Part shown: in pieces, positions 43,222 to 51,129 of the stretch
Layout: each line of letters opens with the position of its first letter
How positions within the stretch are numbered: the first letter of the stretch is position 1
DNA from: Nocardia iowensis
Lineage (GTDB): Bacteria; Actinomycetota; Actinomycetes; Mycobacteriales; Mycobacteriaceae
Direction: 5' to 3'
Assembly: GCF_019222765.1 (NCBI RefSeq)
Contig: NZ_CP078145.1
Coordinates: forward strand, 5,456,001 to 5,520,000
Length of the DNA stretch: 64,000 nucleotides
Program-made: the position numbers and the translations under genes
The notes under the pieces: model-generated
The model's input: the letters and a program-made list of their open reading frames with translations, nothing else
Told to the model about the DNA's origin: nothing
Database searches by the model: none

Positions 43222-43299
43222 ATGAACGCGTGCAGGCGATTTCTTCGCCCCCGGCCGACAGTCGGCCGCGGGGTCTGCTGCGTGCGTTCGCTCACGTAG
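43222..43299 (+). CDS. Possible leader peptide before the PheS-like gene
   Basis: ATG 43222 opens a 25-codon frame encoding MNACRRFLRPRPTVG and ending VCCVRSLT, with two adjacent Cys codons late in the frame. A strong hairpin lies inside it at 43252-43268. Cys-rich upstream ORFs act as attenuators in actinobacteria, so it may control the gene at 43364. Evidence is only position and codon content; it may be chance. Confidence 0.25.
   Translation: MNACRRFLRPRPTVGRGVCCVRSLT
43252..43268 (+). promoter_or_regulatory. GC-rich hairpin in the leader of the PheS-like gene
   Basis: CGGCCGAC (43252-43259) and GTCGGCCG (43261-43268) are perfect complements, forming a seven- to eight-pair stem with a tiny loop and a further CCC/GGG pairing outside after one mismatch. 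It sits about 95 bases before the gene start. It may be an attenuator or a pausing element. Confidence 0.4.
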
Positions 43300-43363
43300 T
43301 TCCTGTGGCCGTCGGCGGTTCGGGGGGGTTCACCGAATCCGACTGGCTACCAAAGGAACTCAC

Positions 43364-44479
43364 ATGTCTTCCTATCTCACTCCGCTGGACCTGTCGCGGG
43401 CGCTTGCCGTGCGCGACCTGAGCGACGCCGCGCAGGGACCGCACGCCATGCAGGCTCTGCTGAACCGGACCATCGACGCGCTGGCCGACGCCTGGGCGTC
43501 GACGGTGCACATCGTCCGCAACTCGCCGATCGTCGCCGTCGTCGACAACTACGACAAGCTCGGCTACGACCCGTCCGACATCACCCGCGATACGCGCTAC
43601 ACCCGATATCTCAGCCCGACAGTGATGTTGCGCAGCCACACCACCGCCGACATCCCCGAGACGCTGCGGCGCTACGCCGGTGTGGCGACCGAAGTCGACG
43701 AGCTCATCGTCGTGCCCGGGCTGACCTACCGCAGAGACGTCGTCGATCGCATCCACGTGGGCGAACCGCACCAAGTCGATCTATGGCGATTGCGGTCCAG
43801 GCCGGACACCGGCGACCACGAGGTGAACGAGATGGTCGCCCGCCTGGTCGAGGCGGTGCTGCCCGGCGCCGAATGGCGCACGACGCCCGCACAACACCCC
43901 TACACCGCCCTGGGGCGGCAAGTGGACGTGCGATTGGGTGCCGACTGGCTGGAACTCGCCGAATGCGGCCTCATCGCCGAACACGTCCTCGTCGGCGCCG
44001 GGTTGGACCCCGCCCGCTGGTCGGGCACCGCGCTAGGTATGGGCCTGGACCGAGCCCTGATGCTGTGCAAGGGAATTCCCGATATCCGCTACCTCAGATC
44101 GGATAACCCGCGCATCGCCGACCAGCTGCGCGACCTCTCGCCGTGGCGGCCGGTCTCGATGCTGCCGCCGATTCGCCGCGACCTGTCGGTGGTGATCGCC
44201 GACGACACCGATGACGAGACCCTCGGCGACACCGTGCGAAAAGTACTGCACGATCGAGCCGATGACATCGAGTCCGTGCTCGTATCGGCTCGGACACCAT
44301 GGGCCGAGCTCTCCGAGCAGGCGCGGGACCGTCTCGGCATCGTGCCGGGGCAAACGAATGCCGTTGTGCGGCTGATTCTCCGGCCGTTGGCACGCACGCT
44401 CACCGACCAGGAAGCCAACGCGATCCGCAACGAGGTGTACCGCGCGATACATGTCGGCCCACTACTGGAGCTTGCATGA
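43364..44479 (+). CDS. srmL: PheS-like class II ligase ('PheS-related mystery ligase', SrmL type)
   Basis: 371 residues. The class II aminoacyl-tRNA-synthetase core of PheRS alpha is visible: DKLGYDPSDITRDTRYTRYL then LRSHTTADIP (motif 2 region, about 67-100), PYTALGRQVDVRLGADWLEL, and motif 3 in GTALGMGLDRALMLCKGIPD (about 222-241). The C-terminal 95 residues form an FDX-ACB-like domain (IRRDLSVVIADD to IHVGP) as at the end of PheT. No PheT core is present. I match this layout to the uncharacterised actinobacterial PheS-related ligase family. It probably activates an amino acid, and whether tRNA is charged is unknown. Confidence 0.8.
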   Translation: MSSYLTPLDLSRALAVRDLSDAAQGPHAMQALLNRTIDALADAWASTVHIVRNSPIVAVVDNYDKLGYDPSDITRDTRYTRYLSPTVMLRSHTTADIPETLRRYAGVATEVDELIVVPGLTYRRDVVDRIHVGEPHQVDLWRLRSRPDTGDHEVNEMVARLVEAVLPGAEWRTTPAQHPYTALGRQVDVRLGADWLELAECGLIAEHVLVGAGLDPARWSGTALGMGLDRALMLCKGIPDIRYLRSDNPRIADQLRDLSPWRPVSMLPPIRRDLSVVIADDTDDETLGDTVRKVLHDRADDIESVLVSARTPWAELSEQARDRLGIVPGQTNAVVRLILRPLARTLTDQEANAIRNEVYRAIHVGPLLELA

Positions 44480-44562
44480 TCGGGGACACCAGTTTTCGTG
44501 GCTGTCGGGCAGACCGGGTGCGCTGTTAGCGTAGAGGTCTTCATCAAGGTGAAGTGGGCGAA

Positions 44563-44605
44563 GGAGGCCGGGATCACGGCTGGGACAACGGGATTCCGGC
44601 CCTCC
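44563..44605. terminator. Possible hairpin terminator between convergent genes
   Basis: GGAGGCCGG (44563-44571) and CCGGCCCTCC (44596-44605) pair with one bulged base in the gap between the PheS-like stop and the topoisomerase stop. No U-run follows, so a terminator role is tentative. Confidence 0.35.
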
Positions 44606-44633
44606 TGAGCTGGGCAAGGGGATGAGCAGCGGG

Positions 44634-45644
44634 TCATTTGGCCTTGCGTAGCAGCCGAATCACCGCCCGGTCGACCAGTTCGCGGCGCTCGTCGTCCGAA
44701 GCGGCCCGTCGCGCGCGCCGCAATGCCGCGGCAATCGTCGATCCGTTCTCGAATGCCGTCACCACCCGCGGATCGACATACGAGTTGCGGGCCACCGTTG
44801 GTGTGTTGCCGAGGGCTGCCGCAACATCTTCCATCACCTTCTTCGCCACTGCCTTGCGACCACGTTGCGACGTGGGGCATTCGGCCGAAGCGAAGTCCGC
44901 CGCCGCCAGCACCGTCGCCTGCCAGGTCCGCAGATCTTTGGCGCTGCAGTCGCAGCACGCCAGTTCCCGGAAGCGGAGATTGATGTCCTCGGCGTGTAGT
45001 TCGCGATAACCGGTCCCGTTGCGATAAACGAGCAGTCGCGGCGAGCCGGATCGGCAGCGCCGCAGCGCCCGAACAGCTTTGGCAACCAGCGGTTCGGTGA
45101 CGCGAACCCGTCGCCGGATACCGCCCTTGGCCGGATAGTCGAACAGCATCTCGTCGCCGGACAACCGCACCTGCTCACGCAGCAGCGTGGCGACGCCACG
45201 GGTACCGTTCTCCTCCGCGTATTCCTCACCGCCGACCCGGAATACGCCGCGATCCAGCAGTTCGATCGCGACCGCCTCGGCCCGGTGCTTGCCGAGCCCC
45301 GGGTCGGCCAGATCCGCGCGCACCTGTCGTCGCACTTCGGGTAGCCGCGCGGCGAGTTCGAGTACCCGGTCGAACTTCTCCTCGTCCCGCTCCTTGCGCC
45401 ACTGCTCGTGGTACAGATACTGCCGACGGCCCGCCACGTCCACCCCGACCGCCTGCACGTGACCGTTGGGGTGCGGACAGATCCACACCTTGCGCCAGGC
45501 CGGCGGAATCACCAAAGACTTGATGCGATCGAGCGTTTCGTCGTCGGTCACCGCCGCACCGTCGGTCGTGACATAGGAGAAACCGCGGCCGCGCCGGACC
45601 CTGGTGAGGCCGGGGCCGTAGATGGTGCTGCGGCGCAAGCGCAT
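44634..45644 (-). CDS. DNA topoisomerase IB
   Basis: 336 residues from ATG 45644, with GAGGGG upstream. The N-terminal domain begins STIYGPGLTRVRRGRGFSYV; PPAWRKVWICPHPNGHVQAV contacts DNA; the catalytic part has KDLRTWQATVLAA and the active-site Tyr about 289 in NTPTVARNSYVDP, with Arg/Lys residues of the tyrosine-recombinase-like site upstream. Poxvirus-type bacterial TopIB relaxes supercoils without ATP. A much longer frame to 45899 has no family match upstream. It follows a stress-protein gene. Confidence 0.93.
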   Translation of the reverse strand: MRLRRSTIYGPGLTRVRRGRGFSYVTTDGAAVTDDETLDRIKSLVIPPAWRKVWICPHPNGHVQAVGVDVAGRRQYLYHEQWRKERDEEKFDRVLELAARLPEVRRQVRADLADPGLGKHRAEAVAIELLDRGVFRVGGEEYAEENGTRGVATLLREQVRLSGDEMLFDYPAKGGIRRRVRVTEPLVAKAVRALRRCRSGSPRLLVYRNGTGYRELHAEDINLRFRELACCDCSAKDLRTWQATVLAAADFASAECPTSQRGRKAVAKKVMEDVAAALGNTPTVARNSYVDPRVVTAFENGSTIAAALRRARRAASDDERRELVDRAVIRLLRKAK

Positions 45645-45675
45645 CGGGCTGCCATCCCCTCGGTTCGAGACGGGA

Positions 45676-45703
45676 GATGGGCGAGGCTGACGCCCCGCCC
45701 ATC
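45676..45703. promoter_or_regulatory. Hairpin between stress-protein and topoisomerase genes
   Basis: GATGGGCG (45676-45683) and CGCCCATC (45696-45703) are perfect complements around a 12-base loop, between the KGG gene stop and the topoisomerase start. It may attenuate read-through from the stress gene. Confidence 0.4.
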
Positions 45704-45717
45704 GGCTGCTTTTCGGA

Positions 45718-45915
45718 TTACCGGTTCTGGTGGCTGTGTTCGCCGCCGAGCCGCTTGGCGGCGGTCGGTTGCGCCGCGGCGCCCTTCTTGCCTGCCTCGC
45801 TGGCACGCTTGGGATCGTTGTCGAAGCTGCCGCTGCTCGCCTTGCCACCCTGGCTGGCGATCTTGCGTTGCTGCTCTGCGTCCATGGCGGCAAAGCCACG
45901 TGGGGCGTCGGCCAT
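45718..45915 (-). CDS. KGG/Con-10-type general stress protein
   Basis: 65 residues from ATG 45915, placed seven bases after AAGGAGG. It is hydrophilic and disordered, with the KGG-type units RKIASQGGKASSGSF and RASEAGKKGAAA. Such proteins (GsiB and Con-10-like) are induced by desiccation, osmotic or sigma-B/F stress and probably act as hydrophilic protectants. The 5' ATG at 45921 is too close to the ribosome site. It may be co-transcribed with topoisomerase IB. Confidence 0.85.
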   Translation of the reverse strand: MADAPRGFAAMDAEQQRKIASQGGKASSGSFDNDPKRASEAGKKGAAAQPTAAKRLGGEHSHQNR

Positions 45916-46011
45916 GTGCATCCCTCCTTGCCTCGGGTAATTCTGTCGGCGACGGCGGTGTGCCGTCACTGACGCCCTACCCGGGGATCCCGGCAGCAAA
46001 CAACCCGGTGG

Positions 46012-47286
46012 TCAGGATTGGTGTTGCGGCACCAGTGCCGGCACTGGTTCTCGCGTGGGAGCGGCCCGGCGGCCTGCGACGAAGTACAGCGCGACGAGCA
46101 GCACGCTGAACCACACATAGGTGTTGCCGATGATGTGTTGCCATGGCGTCCACTCGGTTTCGCGATGCTCGCCGTCGGGCAGCCAGTTCTGCGGGCCGTA
46201 CACGAAGACCGCCGTGATGACGGCGATGGTCACCGACCAGCCGATGGCCCGACGGCGCGGCAACCGGGTGGCGTAGCCGATGGCGGCCAGCAATGCCGGG
46301 GCGATCCAGACCCAGTGGTGCGACCAGGAAATCGGCGAGAACAGCAGTGTGAAGACCGCGTTGAAGGCCAGCGCGAGCGGCGGGAAGTCGGTCGCGCGCC
46401 GCATGGCCGCGATCACCAGCACCAGCAGCGCGGCGCCGAGAATCAGCCACAGTCCGGTGAACGCGGGCTCGGGCACCTTCAGCCGGGCCAGCATGGCCTG
46501 GATCGACTGGTTCGTGTGGAACGCCGAACCGCTCAAGCCGGACACATTGCCCATTCCGCCGAACCAGTACTTCGCGGAGTCGTGCGGCAGCACGGCAAAG
46601 CCGAGCAAGGTGGCCGCCGCACCGGTCGCCGCGGCCGTCGCCGCCGACTTGTAGTCGCGGCGCACCAGGAAATACAGCACGAAGGCCGCCGGGGTCAGCT
46701 TGATGGCGGCGGCGACACCGATCAGCATGCCGCGCCGCCAGCGCGGCTTCTCGGTGAGGCAGTCGGCGGCGACCAACGCCATCAGCAGCAGGTTCACCTG
46801 ACCGAAGTTCAGCGTCGAATGGATCGGCTCCAGCAGTAGGCCGAGCGGGGTCGCGCACGCGGTCGCAAGCAGTGCGAGTCCGCGCTGCCCCGCCGTGGGC
46901 CAAATCTGCCGGGCAACCAGGTACAGGGTGAGCGCGAGCGCGGCCACGGACGAGACGAAGAAGGTGAATGCGGCCGCATTCCACGGCAGCAGAGCGAACG
47001 GGCTCAACGCCAGCGCGGCGAACGGCGGATAGATGAACGGCAAGCCCGCGCCGATGGTGGTCTGCGGCAACTGGCCGTACATGTCGTTGCCTTGACGCAA
47101 TGCGTCCACCCCGAGGCGATAGACCTGCAGGTCGATGAACCCGCCGGTGATCTCGTCGAGCGGCCAGACGGGCAACAGCAGACAAAACGCGGCAAACGCG
47201 ATGGACAGCGCCGGTGCCAGCCATACCACGACGCCGAGTCGACGGTTCTTGGCTTCCGGCTCAACGCGGGTGGTGACACTACTCAT
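46012..47286 (-). CDS. GT87-family polyprenyl-phosphate-mannose-dependent mannosyltransferase
   Basis: 424 residues with about eleven membrane segments. The first external loop has GGFIDLQVYRLGVDAL, with the acidic catalytic residue of GT-C enzymes, followed by PFIYPPFAALALSPFALLPW and the conserved LNFGQVNLLLMALV. This is the DUF2029/GT87 pattern of alpha-1,2-mannosyltransferases such as PimE and Rv2181, which extend phosphatidylinositol mannosides or lipoarabinomannan outside the membrane. Which one is not decided by the sequence. Confidence 0.88.
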   Translation of the reverse strand: MSSVTTRVEPEAKNRRLGVVVWLAPALSIAFAAFCLLLPVWPLDEITGGFIDLQVYRLGVDALRQGNDMYGQLPQTTIGAGLPFIYPPFAALALSPFALLPWNAAAFTFFVSSVAALALTLYLVARQIWPTAGQRGLALLATACATPLGLLLEPIHSTLNFGQVNLLLMALVAADCLTEKPRWRRGMLIGVAAAIKLTPAAFVLYFLVRRDYKSAATAAATGAAATLLGFAVLPHDSAKYWFGGMGNVSGLSGSAFHTNQSIQAMLARLKVPEPAFTGLWLILGAALLVLVIAAMRRATDFPPLALAFNAVFTLLFSPISWSHHWVWIAPALLAAIGYATRLPRRRAIGWSVTIAVITAVFVYGPQNWLPDGEHRETEWTPWQHIIGNTYVWFSVLLVALYFVAGRRAAPTREPVPALVPQHQS

Positions 47287-47294
47287 CCGCGGCG

Positions 47295-47300
47295 ACTATA
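47295..47300 (-). promoter_or_regulatory. -10 box for a leaderless GT87 mRNA
   Basis: On the minus strand TATAGT (47300-47295) ends eight bases before the ATG at 47286, placing the transcript start at or next to the start codon. Confidence 0.5.
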
Positions 47301-47405
47301 CCGGTACACCAGGTGAGAAGGGCATTCGAGGGCGTCCGGCGTGAGCGCGGGCAAAACGGGTAACTCGGCAGCAGTTTCCCCCGCCCGAAGGAGGTCGACC
47401 CAGTC

Positions 47406-48038
47406 ATGAGCGCGTTGACAGCCGTAGCGCTGGTGTGCAGTTTGAAGAAGTCCCCGGAGCCGTCGAGCAGCGAACTGCTGGCCGGGCAGGTGTTGGACGA
47501 ATTGGAACGATACGGGGTGGTCGGCCGGGTGGTCCGGGTGGTCGACTACGACGTGCGTCCAGGGGTGAGCGCCGACGAGGGCGACGGCGATGCGTGGCCG
47601 ATGCTGCGCGCACAGATCGCGGCCGCCGACATCCTGCTCGTCGCGACGCCCACCTGGGTGGGGCACATGTCATCGGTGGCGCAGCGGGTGCTGGAGCGGC
47701 TCGACGCGGAGCTGTCGGAGACCGATGACGAGGGCAGGCCGAGCATGGTCGGCAAGGTCGCGATCGCCGCGGTGGTCGGCAACGAGGACGGCGCGCACAA
47801 GATCATCGCGGATCTGTTCCAGGCGTTGAACGACATCGGGTTCACCATTCCCGCACAGGGCGGCACCTACTGGAACGGTCAGGCGATGGGCTCCGTCGAC
47901 TATCAGGATCTGTACGAGACCCCCGAGGACGTCCAGCGGACGAACGGCGCGGTCGCCCGCAATGCCGCGCACCTGGCCGGATTGCTGCGTGCCGAAGCGT
48001 ACCCCCCTTACGCGCGGGAAGCTCAGGAGGCGAAATGA
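47406..48038 (+). CDS. Flavodoxin-fold NAD(P)H-dependent oxidoreductase-like protein
   Basis: 210 residues behind AAGGAGG. The flavodoxin-like fold is indicated by VALVCSLKKSPEPSSSELLA (FMN phosphate loop), ATPTWVGHMSSVAQRVLERL and AAVVGNEDGAHKIIADLFQA with GGTYWNG (FMN-binding). WrbA/NADPH-FMN-reductase families share this. Its stop overlaps the UdgX start (ATGA), so an operon with the DNA-repair gene is likely. It may protect against redox stress linked to DNA damage, but this is inference. Confidence 0.85.
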   Translation: MSALTAVALVCSLKKSPEPSSSELLAGQVLDELERYGVVGRVVRVVDYDVRPGVSADEGDGDAWPMLRAQIAAADILLVATPTWVGHMSSVAQRVLERLDAELSETDDEGRPSMVGKVAIAAVVGNEDGAHKIIADLFQALNDIGFTIPAQGGTYWNGQAMGSVDYQDLYETPEDVQRTNGAVARNAAHLAGLLRAEAYPPYAREAQEAK

Positions 48039-48664
48039 AGGCGCCGGGGGCCGCCGAATTCGTCCCCGACGGAGCGGATCTGGCGACCCTCCAGGAGGCG
48101 TCGTGCGGCTGCCGGGGTTGCGATCTCTACCGGGACGCGACGCAGACAGTGTTCGGCGAAGGCCCCGACAACGCGACCGTCGTCATGGTCGGTGAGCAGC
48201 CGGGCGATCAGGAGGACCGGCAGGGGCATCCGTTCGTCGGCCCCGCTGGTCACCTGCTCGACCGCGCGCTGGACGAGGCCGGTATCGACCGTGCCACCGT
48301 CTATCTGACCAATGCCGTCAAGCATTTCAAGTTCGTCGAGCGGGGCAAGCGGCGGATCCACAAGCAGCCGGGCCGTACCGAGATCGTCGCCTGCTCGGCC
48401 TGGCTGACCGCCGAGTTGTCGCTCCTGCGGCCGGAATTGGTGGTGTGCCTCGGCGCGATCGCCGCGCAGGCGGTGGTCGGACCCTCGTTCAAGGTCAGTC
48501 AGCAACGCGGGCAAGTCATTTCGATGGCGGACTATCGGGTGATCGCCACGGTGCATCCGTCTGCGGTGCTGCGCGCACCGGACCGTACCGAGGCATACGC
48601 GCAGTTCGTCGCCGATTTGCGGCAGGTCAGCGCCGAGATGGGAAAGCGGGCGAGCTCCGGATGA
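48035..48664 (+). CDS. udgX: UdgX-type uracil-DNA glycosylase
   Basis: 209 residues. Motif A GEQPGDQEDRQGHPFVGPAG (about 52-71) belongs to family 4/5-like UDGs. The UdgX-specific loop KRRIHKQPGRTE (about 103-114) with its His is decisive: in mycobacterial UdgX that His forms a covalent bond with the uracil site in DNA. HPSAVLR (about 173-179) is the last motif. Cys residues in CGCRGCDLY, ACSAWL and VCLG are suited to a 4Fe-4S cluster. It is coupled to the flavodoxin-like gene. Confidence 0.95.
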   Translation: MKAPGAAEFVPDGADLATLQEASCGCRGCDLYRDATQTVFGEGPDNATVVMVGEQPGDQEDRQGHPFVGPAGHLLDRALDEAGIDRATVYLTNAVKHFKFVERGKRRIHKQPGRTEIVACSAWLTAELSLLRPELVVCLGAIAAQAVVGPSFKVSQQRGQVISMADYRVIATVHPSAVLRAPDRTEAYAQFVADLRQVSAEMGKRASSG

Positions 48665-48693
48665 GTGTCACCGAGGCGTGGTAGGAAAGGCGA

Positions 48694-49086
48694 ATGAGCG
48701 CTGACATAGATCCGGAACTCATCGAACTGGCCACCAAGCTGTTCGATTTCGCTCGCCAGGGTGACGCCGCCGCGCTGGCCACCTATCTGGATGCCGGCGT
48801 CCCCGCGGATCTCACCAACGACGCGGGCGACACCCTCCTCATGCTCGCCACCTATCACGGTCATCGTGATGCCGTCGCGGCGCTGCTCGACCGGGACGCC
48901 GACCCGAACCGCGCCAACGACAAGGGGCAAACCCCATTGGCCGGTGCGGTTTTCAAGGGTGAGACCGAGATCGCGCGAATACTCGTCGAGTGCGGCGCCG
49001 ACCCGGACGCGGGCACCCCGTCGGCCCGCGACGCCGCCGTCATGTTCGGCAAGGCCGACCTGCTCGAGCTGTTCGCCGACTACTGA
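48694..49086 (+). CDS. Ankyrin-repeat protein
   Basis: 130 residues, almost entirely about three ankyrin repeats: DLTNDAGDTLLMLATYHGHR, ANDKGQTPLAGAVFKGETEI and ARDAAVMFGKADLLELFADY. Such small bacterial ankyrin proteins usually bind another protein; in katA-ankB-like arrangements they aid redox enzymes. Here it follows UdgX by 29 bp and may be in that operon. Partner unknown. Confidence 0.88.
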   Translation: MSADIDPELIELATKLFDFARQGDAAALATYLDAGVPADLTNDAGDTLLMLATYHGHRDAVAALLDRDADPNRANDKGQTPLAGAVFKGETEIARILVECGADPDAGTPSARDAAVMFGKADLLELFADY

Positions 49087-49153
49087 GCGCGCAGGAATTT
49101 CGTCACTCGCTCCATGGTTACCCGGATGAAAACCGACCACTGGAGGCAACGAC

Positions 49154-49594
49154 GTGACCGATCCCAACAGCCCCGACTTCGACCGAAAAAGCTTCAACGA
49201 GCAGGTGATCGACGAGTTCCGCGCCAACGCGGGCAAGGTCGGCGGCATGTTCGAAGGCGCGGCCATGGTGCTGATCACGACCACCGGCGCCAAGTCGGGC
49301 CGCCGCATCACCAATCCACTGGTCTATCTGCCCGACGGCGACCGAATCGTGCTCATCGCCTCCAACGGCGGCGCCGACAAGCACCCGGCCTGGTACCACA
49401 ATCTCCGGGCCAACCCTGAGCTCACCGTCGAGATCGGCACCGAACGGTACGCGGCGAAAGCCGAGGAGGTGTCCGGCGCCGAACGCGACGCGCTGTACGC
49501 CAGGATGGTCGAGATCATGCCGGGTTTCGGGGAGTACCAGGCCAAGACGTCGCGGGTAATCCCGGTCCTCGCGGTGTACCGGGAAGCGGCCTGA
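49154..49594 (+). CDS. Deazaflavin (F420)-dependent nitroreductase, Ddn-like
   Basis: 146 residues. The FDOR-A pattern is clear: GGMFEGAAMVLITTTGAKSGRR (start of the barrel), NPLVYLPDGDRIVLIASNGG, HPAWYHNLRANPELTVEIG and EIMPGFGEYQAKTSRVIPVL. In mycobacteria these reduce quinones and activate nitro-prodrugs with F420H2. The start GTG/ATG region places ATG at 49154; TGGAGG precedes it. Transcribed alone, apparently. Confidence 0.92.
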   Translation: MTDPNSPDFDRKSFNEQVIDEFRANAGKVGGMFEGAAMVLITTTGAKSGRRITNPLVYLPDGDRIVLIASNGGADKHPAWYHNLRANPELTVEIGTERYAAKAEEVSGAERDALYARMVEIMPGFGEYQAKTSRVIPVLAVYREAA

Positions 49595-49597
49595 GCG

Positions 49598-50971
49598 CTA
49601 CCGGCGCTCGCGCACCGCGGTGACCGCCTTGCGGGCCGCCACCAGCACGGGATCCCAGACCGGGGAAAACGGTGGTGCGTAACCGAGATCGAGAGCGGTC
49701 ATCTGGTCGACCGTCAGGTGCGCGGTGAGTGCGACGGCGGCGATGTCGACGCGCTTGCCCGCGCCCTCGCGGCCGACGATCTGCACACCGAGCAGGCGCC
49801 CGGTGTGCCGTTCGGCGATCATCTTCACCGTCATCGTCGCGGCGTCGGGGTAATAGCCCGCGCGGCTGGTCGATTCGATGGTGACGGCGACGAACTGCAA
49901 GCCCGAGGCCCGAGCGTCCTTCTCCCGCAGGCCGGTTCGCGCGACCTCCAGGTCGCAGACCTTGCTCACCGCGGTCCCGACGACACCAGGGAAGGTCGCG
50001 TACCCGCCACCGACATTCGCGCCGATGATCTGGCCGTGTTTGTTGGCGTGGGTACCGAGGGCGATATGGCGTTCGCGACCGGACACCAGATCGAGCACCT
50101 CGACGCAATCCCCACCGGCCCAAATGTTTTCGTGGCCGCGCACCCGCATGGCCAGATCGGTCAGCAGTCCGCCGTACTCCCCCAGCGGCAGGCCGGCGGC
50201 GCGAGCCAATTCCGTGTCCGGGCGTACCCCAATGCCGAGTACCACCACGTCCGCGGGATATTCGGCACTGTCGGTGACCACCGCGCTGACCCGGCCCTGC
50301 TCGTCGGTGCGGAGCTCGGTCACCTCGGCATTGCCGAACACCTTGATGCCCATGCCGCACATGGCATCCCGGACCAGCGCACCCATGTCCGGATCCATCG
50401 TCGACATGGGCTGCGGGCCACGATGAACCATCGTGACGTCGTAGCCGCGCTGAATCAGCGCCTCGGCCATCTCGACACCGATGTAGCCCGCACCGACCAC
50501 GACCGCGCGCTTGCCCTCGGTATGGTCGAGCGTATCGATGAGGGCCTGTCCGTCGTCGAGGGTCTGCACGCCGTGCACACCGGCCGCGTCGATGCCGGGC
50601 AGCGGCGGCCGGATCGGCCTGGCACCGGTGGCGATCACGAGTTTGTCGTAGCCCGTCCATGATTCGGTGCCGGACTCGAGATCACGGGCGCGCACCCGGC
50701 TGCCGGCGACGTCGATCTCGGTCACCTCGGTGCGCAGCCGCAGGTCGATATCGCGGGATCGGTGCTCCGCGGGCGTTCGGGCGATCAGCGCATCGCGTTC
50801 GGTCACATCGCCGCCGACCCAGTACGGGATTCCGCAGGCGGAGTACGAGGTGAACCGGCTGCGTTCGAAGACCACGATCGCCAGCTCGCTCGCGTCCTTC
50901 AGCCTGCGTGCCTGCGAAGCCGCCGACATCCCGGCCGCGTCACCACCGATGACAACCAGTCGATCGCTCAT
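49598..50971 (-). CDS. NAD(P)/FAD disulfide oxidoreductase, CoA-disulfide-reductase-like
   Basis: 457 residues from ATG 50971. FAD motif VVIGGDAAGMSAASQARRL; redox Cys in SYSACGIPYWVGGD (about 46) as a single-Cys CoADR/NADH-oxidase type; second dinucleotide motif VVVGAGYIGVEMAEALIQRG; and NIWAGGDCVEVLD at the FAD-ribityl region, then a dimerisation domain (GYYPDAATMTVKMIAERHTG). It may reduce CoA disulfide, a polysulfide or another small thiol disulfide, or O2. Confidence 0.9.
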   Translation of the reverse strand: MSDRLVVIGGDAAGMSAASQARRLKDASELAIVVFERSRFTSYSACGIPYWVGGDVTERDALIARTPAEHRSRDIDLRLRTEVTEIDVAGSRVRARDLESGTESWTGYDKLVIATGARPIRPPLPGIDAAGVHGVQTLDDGQALIDTLDHTEGKRAVVVGAGYIGVEMAEALIQRGYDVTMVHRGPQPMSTMDPDMGALVRDAMCGMGIKVFGNAEVTELRTDEQGRVSAVVTDSAEYPADVVVLGIGVRPDTELARAAGLPLGEYGGLLTDLAMRVRGHENIWAGGDCVEVLDLVSGRERHIALGTHANKHGQIIGANVGGGYATFPGVVGTAVSKVCDLEVARTGLREKDARASGLQFVAVTIESTSRAGYYPDAATMTVKMIAERHTGRLLGVQIVGREGAGKRVDIAAVALTAHLTVDQMTALDLGYAPPFSPVWDPVLVAARKAVTAVRERR

Positions 50972-51129
50972 ATGTCCCACGCTACGGCGACGCACCCGGC
51001 CACGGCCGGAGGGGGTCGCAGCGATTTGCCACGGTATTCCTGGTTGCCGTGCGGTTGACCCAGGTTTACTCCACACTGATCTTCTGGCAAACGCTGTGTG
51101 AGGGCAGTGTTTACACCCGGGAGCAGTAC

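Noticed and set aside
43169..43363. T-box riboswitch before the PheS-like gene
   Set aside because: No recognisable T-loop consensus or specifier hairpin; only a compact GC hairpin and a possible leader ORF are visible.
44089..44958. Long minus-strand frame across the PheS-like gene end and intergenic gap
   Set aside because: It is antisense shadow over a strongly supported gene and contains no known domain.
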